Shown: positions 34,742-43,600 of the stretch, piece by piece
Layout: each line of letters opens with the position of its first letter
Numbering within the stretch: the first letter of the stretch is position 1
Assembly: GCA_009911035.1 (NCBI GenBank)
Contig: QXWO01000017.1
Span: forward strand, 1 to 64,000
Source: Lachnospiraceae bacterium
GTDB taxonomy: Bacteria > Bacillota > Clostridia > Lachnospirales > Lachnospiraceae
Reading direction: 5' to 3'
Length of the DNA: 64,000 bases
The notes under the pieces: model-generated
What the model saw: only the letters and a program-made list of their open reading frames with translations
Databases searched by the model: none
What the model was told of the DNA's origin: nothing
Made by a program: the position numbers and the translations under genes

Positions 34742-34753
34742 AACATAATTGTT
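34742..34753. promoter_or_regulatory. Dyad AACATAATTGTT near the predicted start site of the Spo0A-C operon
   Basis: Near-palindrome AACA-TAAT-TGTT centred a few bases after the predicted transcription start (about 34752). The position suits an operator. It does not match the TGTCGAA Spo0A box. Confidence 0.35.
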
Positions 34754-34758
34754 ACTTA

Positions 34759-34787
34759 AGTATAAATTACGCCAATATATGTGAATA
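34759..34787 (-). promoter_or_regulatory. Promoter candidate for the Spo0A-C/pseC operon
   Basis: Minus strand TATTCA (34787-34782), a 17-base spacer and TATACT (34764-34759). The -35 is weak, as expected of a regulated promoter. Confidence 0.5.
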
Positions 34788-34798
34788 GCTGTTATTCA
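34782..34798. promoter_or_regulatory. Inverted repeat overlapping the -35 of the Spo0A-C operon
   Basis: TGAATA-GCTGT-TATTCA, a six-base dyad with a five-base centre covering the -35. A plausible second operator half for autoregulation; it could alternatively be the weak end of the HAM1-like transcript. Confidence 0.35.
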
Positions 34799-34819
34799 TC
34801 GCGCATCTACAAAGATATA

Positions 34820-35467
34820 TCACAATAAATCATATTTTTTCAGAAAACACCGGAAAAAACGACGAAACCCGCTCTGTGATACAAGATCATCCTGTTGGTT
34901 TTCTTCCATGTCATAAAAATATTTTTTGCTTTTTTTGTCGATAGAAATACTGTCCAGGGGAAAGCCTTCCACCCTCCGGGAATGGGGAATGTCTGTAAGA
35001 AGGAAATCCTCCCCCCACAGATCCTCCTCCATACTCTCCCCCCGTATTTCCTCACCCCAGATAAGGCAGACCCCATTCTTGTATCTGGCACGTATCTGCC
35101 CATACTTCCTTACCAGTCCAATATAATGGGATAAAAGCTCCTCATCGCTAAGACGCGCTTCTCCCCTCCCCCTGACGCAGACACCGGGCTGTTCCTCCCG
35201 GGGCAGGGCCTTTCCTGTTTCATGGTTCCAGAGATATAATCCGCTGTCACAGGAAAACACCGGCGTTCCAAAAATCTTGAAATAGCATTCCGCTTTCAGC
35301 CGGGCATTCTCAAGCGGCGTCATACCTGTTTCCTCCACCCGAGGCAGACTGACCCCTTTTGCCGCCGCGGCCTGTGCCAGTCCTGTAATATGCAGGGGAA
35401 GTCCCTCCAAAGCCCGTTTCATATATGCAATTTTAGCCTGATTTCCGGTTCCGTAAATAATCTCCAC
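34820..35467 (-). CDS. HAM1/RdgB-like non-canonical purine NTP pyrophosphatase
   Basis: A protein of 215 residues of the HAM1 family, which hydrolyses dITP, ITP and XTP to monophosphates. Seen: IIYGTGNQAKIAYMKRAL near 3-20 (family T-x-N-x-x-K), EETGMTPLENARLKAECYFKIFG near 45-67, the metal and base-site VFSCDSGLYL near 69-78 and GFPLDSISID near 170-179. It diverges from classical RdgB at the C terminus. The start is GTG at 35467, with GGAG nine bases upstream. It lies 16 bases after the 3-methyladenine glycosylase gene; both clear deaminated or damaged purines, one from the nucleotide pool and one from DNA. Confidence 0.82.
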   Translation of the reverse strand: MEIIYGTGNQAKIAYMKRALEGLPLHITGLAQAAAAKGVSLPRVEETGMTPLENARLKAECYFKIFGTPVFSCDSGLYLWNHETGKALPREEQPGVCVRGRGEARLSDEELLSHYIGLVRKYGQIRARYKNGVCLIWGEEIRGESMEEDLWGEDFLLTDIPHSRRVEGFPLDSISIDKKSKKYFYDMEENQQDDLVSQSGFRRFFRCFLKKYDLL

Positions 35468-35483
35468 TGCCGCCGTCTCCTGT

Positions 35484-36017
35484 CTATTTTACGGGCTTGT
35501 ACTTACCGTCGTCTACAATAAAACGCCACAGGATGTCTCTGTATTCCCGGGTGGCGTAATCAATCCCCACTCTCTTTGCCCTTACATATTCCGGCCTGTA
35601 TCCGTCATCCTCCAGCCAGAGCTTGCGGGAAATAGTCATATCCTCCTCATTTAAGGTCCTGTCAATTTCCATGGCCCGGGTCAGCTTTCCCGGGCCATTA
35701 TATCCTTCCACGCCCCGGATCAGCACAGCCTCCGGATGCCCTTCCTTCCCGCTCACCACGTTAAAAAGAGCGTGCATCCCATAACACAGATAAATATAAG
35801 AAGTGCCTCCCTTCTCATAAAGAACCTTTGTCCGCTGGGTCTTTCCTTTACTGGCATGGCAGGCCGTATCCTCCTCGCCGCAGTAACATTCCGTTTCCAT
35901 AATCCTGTATTTGAAAATCCCTTTATCCGTTCTTCTGCACAACAGCTTTCCGAGAAGCTCCGGCGCAAGCTGTTCCGCAGGCTGGCTCAAGGCCCTTCTT
36001 CCCATTCTCTTTGCCAT
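35484..36017 (-). CDS. DNA-3-methyladenine glycosylase (AAG/MPG family)
   Basis: Monofunctional DNA glycosylase of 177 residues excising alkylated and deaminated purines. Seen: LAPELLGKLLCRR near 17-29, the catalytic-base region METECYCGEEDTACHASKGKT near 40-60 (ETE), MFVRGG-equivalent VLYEKGGTSYIYLCYGMHALFNVV near 65-88, AVLIRGVE near 97-104 and GPGKLTRAM near 108-116. The length is normal for the short bacterial form. AAGGA lies six bases before ATG. It precedes the HAM1-like gene in a two-gene purine-damage unit; a promoter candidate lies at 36107-36135. Confidence 0.93.
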   Translation of the reverse strand: MAKRMGRRALSQPAEQLAPELLGKLLCRRTDKGIFKYRIMETECYCGEEDTACHASKGKTQRTKVLYEKGGTSYIYLCYGMHALFNVVSGKEGHPEAVLIRGVEGYNGPGKLTRAMEIDRTLNEEDMTISRKLWLEDDGYRPEYVRAKRVGIDYATREYRDILWRFIVDDGKYKPVK

Positions 36018-36106
36018 TTTAATTCCTTTTCCCCATCTGCCGGAATCACCCGAATAAGAAATGACCGCCTTCCCCTGTTCGCTGCCATTAAAAACACTCT
36101 TACAAC

Positions 36107-36135
36107 AGTATACACCTATCCGCCTTAGTTTTCCA
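36107..36135 (-). promoter_or_regulatory. Promoter candidate for the glycosylase/HAM1-like pair
   Basis: Minus strand TGGAAA (36135-36130), a 17-base spacer and TATACT (36112-36107). It overlaps the end of the 33-codon ORF. The predicted leader is about 83 bases. Confidence 0.4.
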
Positions 36136-36226
36136 GATAATCCAGATAATCTTCTTCACTGGCAAAAAGCATATAGCTTCCGTCTACCAGTCCCATATAA
36201 CCATTGCTCACAAAATATCCTTTCAT
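36125..36226 (-). CDS. Small protein, 33 residues, unknown function
   Basis: Short ORF beginning MKGYFVSNGYMGLVDG and ending EEDYLDYLEN. A full AGGAGG lies eight bases before the ATG, a stronger site than many long genes here have. The composition is ordered and acidic-aromatic, with repeated Tyr and a Gly-Tyr-Met-Gly turn, not what random translation usually gives. There is no membrane segment or signal. A bulged hairpin (AGGCGG...CCGCCT type) lies in the leader upstream. A longer open frame (to 36451) overlaps the Na/Pi gene and has no site, so I reject it. I cannot assign a family; it may be a small conserved Lachnospiraceae protein. Confidence 0.65.
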   Translation of the reverse strand: MKGYFVSNGYMGLVDGSYMLFASEEDYLDYLEN

Positions 36227-36341
36227 AAATACTGCCTCCTGCCATTCTTTTTCCCAGGCGGTATCCTTATCCTGATGGATACTTCCGCCTCTATTAACAG
36301 AATAACATTTAAGCAGTCCTATAAAACGGACTTTAACCCCC

Positions 36342-38114
36342 CTACGGAAGTTCGTAATGTTCCCGCAGACGTTTGACTTCCGCCATAAACGCCACATTTT
36401 CCTTACTGGTAAGGTTGATCTGATACCCATGAGTTTCAAAATTATCCTCATTGAGCTGGAGCAGACAGAGGGCTATATTAGAGCAGTGGTCTGATACTCT
36501 TTCATAGTTTGTGGTAATATCGGAAAGGACAAATCCCATTTCAATAGTACACTTTCCTTTCCGCAGCCTCTTGATATGGCGCTTTTTGATTTCCGAGTTC
36601 AGGTAATCAATCGCTTCCTCCATAGGCTCCACCATACCCGCAAGGTTTAAATCTTCTTCCTGGAACACCAATATGGAAGTATTGACAATGTCCCTGACAG
36701 CTCCCGTAAAAATCTTTAACTCCTCCTCCGCCTTTTTGGAGAAATACAGTTTCTTTTCCTCCATCTCCCGGGCAGATTCCATAATGTTAATAGCATGATC
36801 TGAAATCCTCTCAAAATCACCGATACAGTGGAGCAGAACGGAAAGCTCCTGGCTGTCCTTTTCCGTAAGATGCTTGCTGCTTAGCTTGACCAGATAGGAA
36901 CCCAGCTCATCTTCATAATGGTCCACCAGCTCCTCCAGTTCGATTACCCTCTCGGCCTCTTTATTGTCAAACTTATCAAACAGATTCATTGCCAGAAACA
37001 GTGCATCCCTTGCGTGTTCCGCCATGTCAACGGCTGCATTTTTGCACTGTTCAAGGGCCAGACCCGGGGTTGCAAGGAAACGGGAATCCAGAATCTGTAT
37101 CTCTTTTCTGGCAAGCTCTGCAGCCTGGGTCTCCTCACCGCTCTCAGGGATCGTCAAATATGCCAGTTTTTCCAAAACCCAGGCAAAGGGATACATAATA
37201 ACTACCGCCGCCACATTAAAAGCTGTATGTATTGCAGCTACCCCTAAAGCGCTTGCGGGCCTGCCTAAAAACGCAAACGAAAATATCCCGTTCAGCGTAT
37301 AGAAAATCACCATAAACGCCACTGCTTTTATGATTTTATAGTAAAGATTGATCAAGGATGCTCTCTTTGCCTGTTTTCCCGCACCTGCGCTGGAAATCAG
37401 CGCCGCCACACAGTCCCCCACATTTTGTCCCATGATAATAGGAATCGCCGTTGAATAGCTGACCGCGCCCGATACACACAAGGCCTGCAAGATACCTACA
37501 GATGCAGAGGAAGACTGGATAATTGCTGTCAGAACAAGGCCAATCAGCATTCCAAGCACCGGATTGGAAAACATAAGAAGCATATTTATAAAGTCAGGGT
37601 TCTCTGCCAGAGGCTTTACCGTACTTGACATGGTCTCCATTCCAAACATAAGAACCGCAAAGCCAATCATGATGGCTGCCGCCACCTTATGCTTGTCCCT
37701 CTTGCACATATTCAGCATAATTACCCCTGCAAATGCCAGAATGGGAGAAAAAGAAGATGGTTTTAGAAACTGTAAAAAAAGCCCGGAGCCTTCCACCCCT
37801 GTCAGGCTTAACAGCCACGCAGTCACAGTGGTCCCCACATTGGCTCCCAGAATGACCCCTACAGCCTGGGAAAGCTTCATGATTCCCGAATTGACAAAGC
37901 CCACCACCATAACGGTTGTTGCGGAAGAAGACTGGATAATGGCTGTCACCCCTGCTCCCAAAAGAATGGCCGAGAGCTTGTTGGAGGTTAGTTTTTCCAA
38001 AATAATTTCCAGCTTACCACCGGAAGCTTTTTTTAGTCCGTCTCCAAGCACCTCCATTCCATACAAAAATAACGCCAGTCCGCCTATCATAGTCAGTACA
38101 TCAAATATATCCAT
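36342..38114 (-). CDS. Na/Pi cotransporter family protein with PhoU-like domain
   Basis: Membrane transporter of 590 residues, sodium-driven phosphate import by family. Seen: two inverted Na/Pi repeats, each with a QSSS motif (GVTAIIQSSSATTVMVVGF near 55-73 and GLVLTAIIQSSSASVGIL near 191-208), GANVGTTVTAWLLSL, MGQNVGDCVAALISS, and about eight membrane helices up to residue 325. A C-terminal alpha-helical PhoU-like region spans about 340-570 (SKHLTEKDSQELSVLLHCIGDFERISDHA). GGAGG lies eight to nine bases before the ATG. It follows the AraC gene by 57 bases and may be read through from it. Confidence 0.93.
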   Translation of the reverse strand: MDIFDVLTMIGGLALFLYGMEVLGDGLKKASGGKLEIILEKLTSNKLSAILLGAGVTAIIQSSSATTVMVVGFVNSGIMKLSQAVGVILGANVGTTVTAWLLSLTGVEGSGLFLQFLKPSSFSPILAFAGVIMLNMCKRDKHKVAAAIMIGFAVLMFGMETMSSTVKPLAENPDFINMLLMFSNPVLGMLIGLVLTAIIQSSSASVGILQALCVSGAVSYSTAIPIIMGQNVGDCVAALISSAGAGKQAKRASLINLYYKIIKAVAFMVIFYTLNGIFSFAFLGRPASALGVAAIHTAFNVAAVVIMYPFAWVLEKLAYLTIPESGEETQAAELARKEIQILDSRFLATPGLALEQCKNAAVDMAEHARDALFLAMNLFDKFDNKEAERVIELEELVDHYEDELGSYLVKLSSKHLTEKDSQELSVLLHCIGDFERISDHAINIMESAREMEEKKLYFSKKAEEELKIFTGAVRDIVNTSILVFQEEDLNLAGMVEPMEEAIDYLNSEIKKRHIKRLRKGKCTIEMGFVLSDITTNYERVSDHCSNIALCLLQLNEDNFETHGYQINLTSKENVAFMAEVKRLREHYELP

Positions 38115-38171
38115 ATCTTTATCCCTCCGGAGCCTTGTAAAAAACTGGTACGTTCTTAATTTTACACTATT

Positions 38172-39077
38172 TCATTCATTTTGGATATAGGTATTTTCAC
38201 CAGCCCTGCATTCTTTTTGCCCCCGGAACTCATTTCTGTACTGGACCGGCGTACTGCCTGTAGCTTTTTTAAATGCCTGGGAAAAATAGGACTGGGAAGA
38301 AAAACCCAGCATGGCTGAAATCTGGGCGATAGAGTAACTGGTGGATTCCAGCAGGGATTTCCCCTCCTGTATCCTTTTCTGAATCAGATAATTGATGGGT
38401 GAGAGTCCCGTATATCTGGTAAAGGCATGGGCCATATAATATTTGTTCATGTGGGTGATGGCTGCCAGTGTATCCAGCGTTATATTCTCTGAATAGTTGG
38501 AGTCCAGATAGTTTTTAATCTGTGCACACTCCCTGTTCAAAATGGTATCGCCGCTTTTCACAATAGACAAATCGTCATTTCGCAGTATATAAATCAGAAG
38601 CACCTCCAGAAGGTTCTGGCAGGCCGTCTCATAATTTTCATTCTTATGGGTAATCTCCTCCAGCATCATGTTCAGGCAGGCACACACATGACAGCCCTGC
38701 ATATTGTATTTATACACTGTACCGAAAGAAGTCTGCATGGATATGCCGTCCTGGGCGGACGTAACATTTTCAAAAGAAAAAGAAAGCCCGTTTATTCCTA
38801 ATACAATATATTCCAGCGGGGACTCACTCCCTGACTTTTCCGTATGCTGCACATGGGGATTGATAATGACCATATCGTTTTTGCTTACCGGGAACCCCTC
38901 ATCCTCTGCAATAAAAAAACCGCTTCCGTTTACTACATAAAATAGTTCGCTAAAAGGGTGGGAATGTAAAATGCTCTGCCAGTCCCCCTCATATTTGGAA
39001 GTGGTAACATATAAAAGTTTTGATTCCCCAAAAGAAGATATCCTTCCATCCTCAATCCTGTGTCTGGTATTTCCCAT
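38172..39077 (-). CDS. AraC-family transcriptional regulator
   Basis: A protein of 301 residues with an N-terminal cupin-type sensor domain and a C-terminal double helix-turn-helix. Seen: HSHPFSELFYVVNGSGFF near 38-55 (cupin), MVIINPHVQHTEKS near 68-81, then AITHMNKYYMAHAFTRYTGLSPINYLIQKRIQEG near 210-243, IAQISAMLGFSSQSYFSQAFKKATGSTPVQYR near 254-285. ATG at 39077 has AGAGG eight bases upstream; the longer open frame is upstream of a good promoter. Divergent from the NahK-like kinase, with its own promoter at 39108-39136, so it most likely controls that gene in response to a sugar (inference). Confidence 0.92.
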   Translation of the reverse strand: MGNTRHRIEDGRISSFGESKLLYVTTSKYEGDWQSILHSHPFSELFYVVNGSGFFIAEDEGFPVSKNDMVIINPHVQHTEKSGSESPLEYIVLGINGLSFSFENVTSAQDGISMQTSFGTVYKYNMQGCHVCACLNMMLEEITHKNENYETACQNLLEVLLIYILRNDDLSIVKSGDTILNRECAQIKNYLDSNYSENITLDTLAAITHMNKYYMAHAFTRYTGLSPINYLIQKRIQEGKSLLESTSYSIAQISAMLGFSSQSYFSQAFKKATGSTPVQYRNEFRGQKECRAGENTYIQNE

Positions 39078-39107
39078 GCTTCTTTCCTCTTTCCTTTTTA
39101 TAAATTC

Positions 39108-39136
39108 AATATAACAACTTTTATATATTTTGTCCA
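39108..39136 (-). promoter_or_regulatory. Promoter of the araC-family gene
   Basis: Minus strand TGGACA (39136-39131), a 17-base spacer and TATATT (39113-39108); start near 39101, leader about 24 bases. Confidence 0.65.
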
Positions 39137-39269
39137 CATATAAAAAAATCTTCTCTCCTGCATTCTCTTATTTTTATAAAATGCAATATACAGCATGCAT
39201 TTTTGTACATTTTGTTTTATTTATTTCAGCACATATGTCTGTCGGTGCGCTTATAGTATGCAAAATATA

Positions 39270-39326
39270 CAATATTCAAAATTATTACATTGTTTTTCAC
39301 TGCATTTTGAATAAAAGCAATATTCA
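39270..39326. promoter_or_regulatory. Direct repeat CAATATTCA, candidate AraC-type operator
   Basis: CAATATTCA occurs at 39270-39278 and 39318-39326, the second about 24 bases before the kinase -35. The spacing of 48 is near five helical turns. Apart from this and the two promoters, the 346-base region 39078-39423 is AT-rich and I see no gene or RNA in it. Confidence 0.35.
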
Positions 39327-39349
39327 TAAAATATCAAGCAACAACCAGC

Positions 39350-39378
39350 TTGATTATAAAAAATAATTCTTTTATACT
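39350..39378 (+). promoter_or_regulatory. Promoter of the NahK-like kinase gene
   Basis: TTGATT (39350-39355), a 17-base spacer and TATACT (39373-39378); start near 39385, leader about 39 bases. Confidence 0.7.
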
Positions 39379-39423
39379 TATATTAACTATCAAAATGCAG
39401 CGGATGAATCAAAAGGAGAACCT

Positions 39424-40551
39424 ATGAGCGGACAAAATCAGAATTGCGCCAAAATAGACGAAGTTATTGAACAGTTTGCATTTTCCGGGCAGCTTATGAC
39501 GAAACAGCCCTATGGAAACGGCCATATCAACGACACTTTCCTGCTTGTTTACAAAATGCCCGACGACAGCCAGAAGCAGTATATTTTACAGAGGATGAAC
39601 CACACCATTTTCAGGCAGCCGCAAGAACTGATGGAGAATGTAGTCAATGTCACAGAATACTTACGGAAAATAATCCTCTCCCAGAACGGCGACCCCGAAC
39701 GGGAAACCTTAAACGTGGTAAAAACCCGGGAGGGCGGAAGTTTTTACAAGGACAGCAATGATAATTACTGGAGAGTGTTCCTTTTTATAGAGCACACCGT
39801 ATGTCTTGAAATGGTGGAAAGTGAAAAAGATTTTTACGACAGTGCCGTGGCTTTCGGAAACTTCCAGCGGATGCTGGCGGATTATCCTGCCAGTACCCTC
39901 CATGAAACGATTCCCAACTTCCACAACACCCCTTCCCGTTTCAGGGATCTGCAGAAAGCAATAGAAAATGATATTATGGGAAGGGCCTCGCTTGCCAAAG
40001 CAGAAATCGACTTTGCATTAGCCCGGGAAGCGGAAACCTCCGCCCTTACAGACCTTTTAAAAAGCGGGGAGCTTCCTTTGCGGGTAACCCACAACGATAC
40101 CAAGCTGAATAACATTTTATTTGACGAAGACACCAAAGAAGCCCTCTGCATCATAGACCTTGATACGGTCATGCCGGGACTTTCCCACTATGATTTCGGT
40201 GATTCCATCCGTTTCGGCGCCAGCACAGGCGCAGAGGATGAAAAAGACCTCTCCAAAGTGGAAGTGGATTTATCCTTGTTTGAGGCTTTCACGAAAGGCT
40301 TTCTGGAAGGATGCCAGGGCAGCCTTACAGAAAAAGAAATTGAAATGCTCCCCATGGGTGCCAAACTGATGACCTACGAATGCGGCATCCGGTTCCTTGC
40401 AGACTATCTGGAAGGAGATGTCTATTTTAAAGTCCACAGAGACAGGCACAACCTGGACAGGGCCAGGACACAGTTCAAACTGGTAGCAGACATGGAAGCC
40501 AAGTGGGACAAACTGACCGCTATTGTGGAAAAATATAAACACTCATGCTGA
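39424..40551 (+). CDS. NahK-like N-acetylhexosamine 1-kinase (aminoglycoside phosphotransferase fold)
   Basis: Cytoplasmic sugar kinase of 375 residues. Seen: an N-terminal PYGNGHINDTFLL near 29-41, YILQRMNHTIFRQP near 56-69 with the ATP-contact Lys/Arg region, the catalytic loop RVTHNDTKLNNILFD near 220-234 and the metal-binding CIIDLDTVMPGLSHYDFGDSIRFG near 244-267. Family knowledge: NahK phosphorylates GlcNAc and GalNAc at C1 in the lacto-N-biose/galacto-N-biose pathway of bifidobacteria. Here it stands alone, without a phosphorylase or transporter, which is unusual. AGGAG lies five bases before ATG. A promoter and a divergent AraC gene lie upstream and a terminator downstream. A different small-molecule substrate is possible. 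Confidence 0.78.
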   Translation: MSGQNQNCAKIDEVIEQFAFSGQLMTKQPYGNGHINDTFLLVYKMPDDSQKQYILQRMNHTIFRQPQELMENVVNVTEYLRKIILSQNGDPERETLNVVKTREGGSFYKDSNDNYWRVFLFIEHTVCLEMVESEKDFYDSAVAFGNFQRMLADYPASTLHETIPNFHNTPSRFRDLQKAIENDIMGRASLAKAEIDFALAREAETSALTDLLKSGELPLRVTHNDTKLNNILFDEDTKEALCIIDLDTVMPGLSHYDFGDSIRFGASTGAEDEKDLSKVEVDLSLFEAFTKGFLEGCQGSLTEKEIEMLPMGAKLMTYECGIRFLADYLEGDVYFKVHRDRHNLDRARTQFKLVADMEAKWDKLTAIVEKYKHSC

Positions 40552-40586
40552 TCACCAGCATTACAGATTCTGACTTATCAGCGCAG

Positions 40587-40616
40587 GAGGCTGTACACCG
40601 ACCCGTGTACAGCCTC
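40587..40616. terminator. Bidirectional terminator between the kinase gene and mfd
   Basis: Perfect 12-base stem gaggctgtacac/gtgtacagcctc with a six-base loop, followed by TTATAATTT on the plus strand. It lies between the convergent kinase and mfd genes. Confidence 0.75.
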
Positions 40617-40623
40617 TTATAAT

Positions 40624-43600
40624 TTAGCCTGCTGATCCGCCAGGCATATCCCCATTTAATAGTTCTTTCTCCATGGAAATAAGCAGATTTTCCGTAAATT
40701 CGAGAAGCATCTGGGCATCCCGCTCAACCATGCCGCACTTCTTATAGCGGAACAGGAAAAAGGGCGTCCCCTTAGCGTTAAACGCCAGCTTATCATGTTT
40801 TTTGAGAAGTACAGGTATCCTCTCTGGCCTGATATCCGCGTCCTGTTTCAGGACAAACCGGATCTCCCCGTTCCTTCCTTTTAATTCCGTCACATACAAT
40901 TTATGCGCCCGGACCCTAAGAAGGGCAATGCGCAGCAGATTTTCCACCGCTGTGGGAACTTCCCCGAATCTGTCTAAAAGCTCCTCTTTCATATCGTCGC
41001 ACTCGCTTTGGTTCTCCACTCCTGCAATCCTTTTATAGATATCCAGCTTCTGTACTTCGTTGACAATATACGCCGGAGGGATAAAGGCATCCACATCCAA
41101 GTCTACCGAAGTGGCAAAATCCTCCGCCGTGCTGATACCTTTTAAATTCTTTACAGCTTCATTGAGCATTTTACAGTACAAGTCATACCCCACCGCCTGC
41201 ATATGCCCATGCTGCTTCGCCCCTAACAGATTGCCTGCCCCCCGGATTTCCAGATCCCGCATGGCAATCTTAAATCCGCTTCCCAGATCCGTAAATTCCT
41301 TAATGGCGGCCAGCCTTTTTTCCGCCACTTCCTTTAACATTTTGTCCCGCTTATACATCAGAAATGCGTAGGCTGTCCGGTTACTTCTCCCTACTCTTCC
41401 CCGAAGCTGGTAAAGCTGGGAAAGCCCCATATTGTCGGCATCATGGATGATCATTGTATTTACATTGGAAATATCCAGTCCGGTTTCTATAATGGTGGTG
41501 GACACCAAAACATCAATTTCCCCATTAATAAAATCGTACATGATCCGCTCTAATTCCCGTTCCTGCATCTGCCCGTGGGCAAAGGCCACTGATGCCTCCG
41601 GCACCAGATTCTGGATAGCGGCCGTCACGTCCGCAATGTTATTTACCCTGTTGTAGACATAGTAAACCTGCCCGCCTCTTGACAGCTCCCTCACAACAGC
41701 CTCTCTAACCATCTCCTCATTGTACTCAAGAACATAAGTCTGAATAGGCATCCTGTCATTAGGTGCCTCCTCCAGCACGCTCATATCCCGGATTCCCACA
41801 AGACTCATGTGCAGGGTTCTGGGAATAGGCGTGGCTGTCAGGGTAAGCACATCAATATTTTCTTTCATCTTTTTTATTTTTTCCTTATGAGTCACCCCGA
41901 ACCGCTGTTCCTCGTCTATGATCAGCAGTCCCAGATCCTTATAAGACACGTCCGCCGAAAGAACCCTGTGCGTACCGATCACAATATCCACAAGTCCCTT
42001 TTTCAAATCTTCCACCGTCTTTTTCTGTTCCCCGCTGGCACGGAATCTGCACAGCAGATCCACCCGGACAGGAAAATCTTTCATACGCTGGATAAAAGTG
42101 TTGTAGTGCTGCTGGGCCAGAATGGTAGTAGGCACCAGATAGACCACCTGCTTTCCTTCCTGCACCGCTTTAAAAGCCGTGCGGATAGCAATTTCCGTCT
42201 TCCCGTACCCCACATCCCCGCAAATCAGACGGTCCATGATTTTCGTACTCTCCATATCCTTCTTTGCGGCGGCAATGGCCAGGAGCTGATCCTCTGTCTC
42301 CTCAAAAGGAAACATCTCCTCAAATTCCTTCTGCCAGACCGTGTCCTTTCCATACTGGAAGCCGTTCTGCTGCTGGCGGACCGCATATAATTCCACCAGA
42401 TCCTTAGCCACTTCCCCGGCGGCCTCCCGGGCCCTGCCCTTGGTACGGTTCCACTCCTGCGTTCCCAGCTTATTTAATTTGGGGCGTTTTGCGTCAGCGG
42501 AAGCATATTTCTGGATAACGTCCAGCCCGGTAGCAAGCACATATAGATTGCCTCCGTCCCGATATTCAATCTTGATATAATCTTTTACGATTTTTTCTAC
42601 TTCTACCTTTTCAATGCCCTTATAGACCCCAAGCCCATGGCTTTCATGAACCACGTAATCTCCCACTTTAAGCTCGTTAAAGTCGTTGATTTTCCGCCCT
42701 TCATAGGTCTTTTTCTTTTTTTTCTTCTTTTTGTCCAGACCAAAAATATCGCTTTCTGAAATGACTGCAAATTTAAGCAGCGGATACTCAAATCCCTTAA
42801 GGACCCTTCCGTAATAAGTCATAATTTCCCCGGGCGCAAGTTCCCTGTCCGGATCTTCCGTATAAAAGGCCGCCAGTTCCTCATCCATAAGATCCTGGGC
42901 AAGCCTTGCAGCCCTTGTCCGGGAACCGGACAGCAAAAGGATCCTGTATCCGTTTTTCTTATACCGCCTAAGATCCTGTACCAGCGCCTCAAAGCTGTTA
43001 TTGTAAGATGAGATGCTTTTGACCGGGATATCCGCCTTTTTTTCCGCCTTGAAAAGGGTATTCTTCATATCAAGGGCCGCCAGCGTGACGACTCTGCCCC
43101 GCTCCATTTTTGCCGCCACATGCTCCACAGAGTATAAAAGATTCATCTGCCCCGGAAGGATATACCCCTTCTCCACCCGGTGCATCATACTCTCACGGAA
43201 TTCCAGTTCCACCGCTTTCGCATGTTCTTTCACCCGGGCCGGTTCATCCACAAAAACACAAGTGTTCCCTAAATCAAACAAATCCAGAAAAGACGCCGTA
43301 TCGTCATAAAAATAGTGTACATAGGAGTCTAGATTGACCAGATTACGGAATTCTAAAACCTGTTCCTTCAATTCTTTCATCTGGGTTTCCACCCGGTGGG
43401 ATTCCTCTGTGCGGAATTCCGCCCGAAGCTTTTTGGAAAAGCTTTTTCCTTCCCGCTCTATTTTTTCCATGCCCGCCTTAAGCCTGCTGCCGGAAAGCAG
43501 CATCTCTCCGGCCGGATAAATGGAAATGGAGGAAAGCTTTTCTATAGAACGCTGGCTTAAAACATCAAAGCTGCGGATGGAGTCCACCTCGTCACCCCAC

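Noticed and set aside
34712-34819. Spo0A box upstream of the Spo0A-C gene
   Set aside because: No TGTCGAA or close match was found; only other dyads are present.
36125-36451. 108-codon version of the small ORF
   Set aside because: The N-terminal part overlaps the Na/Pi gene in another frame and lacks a ribosome-binding site; only the last 33 codons have one.
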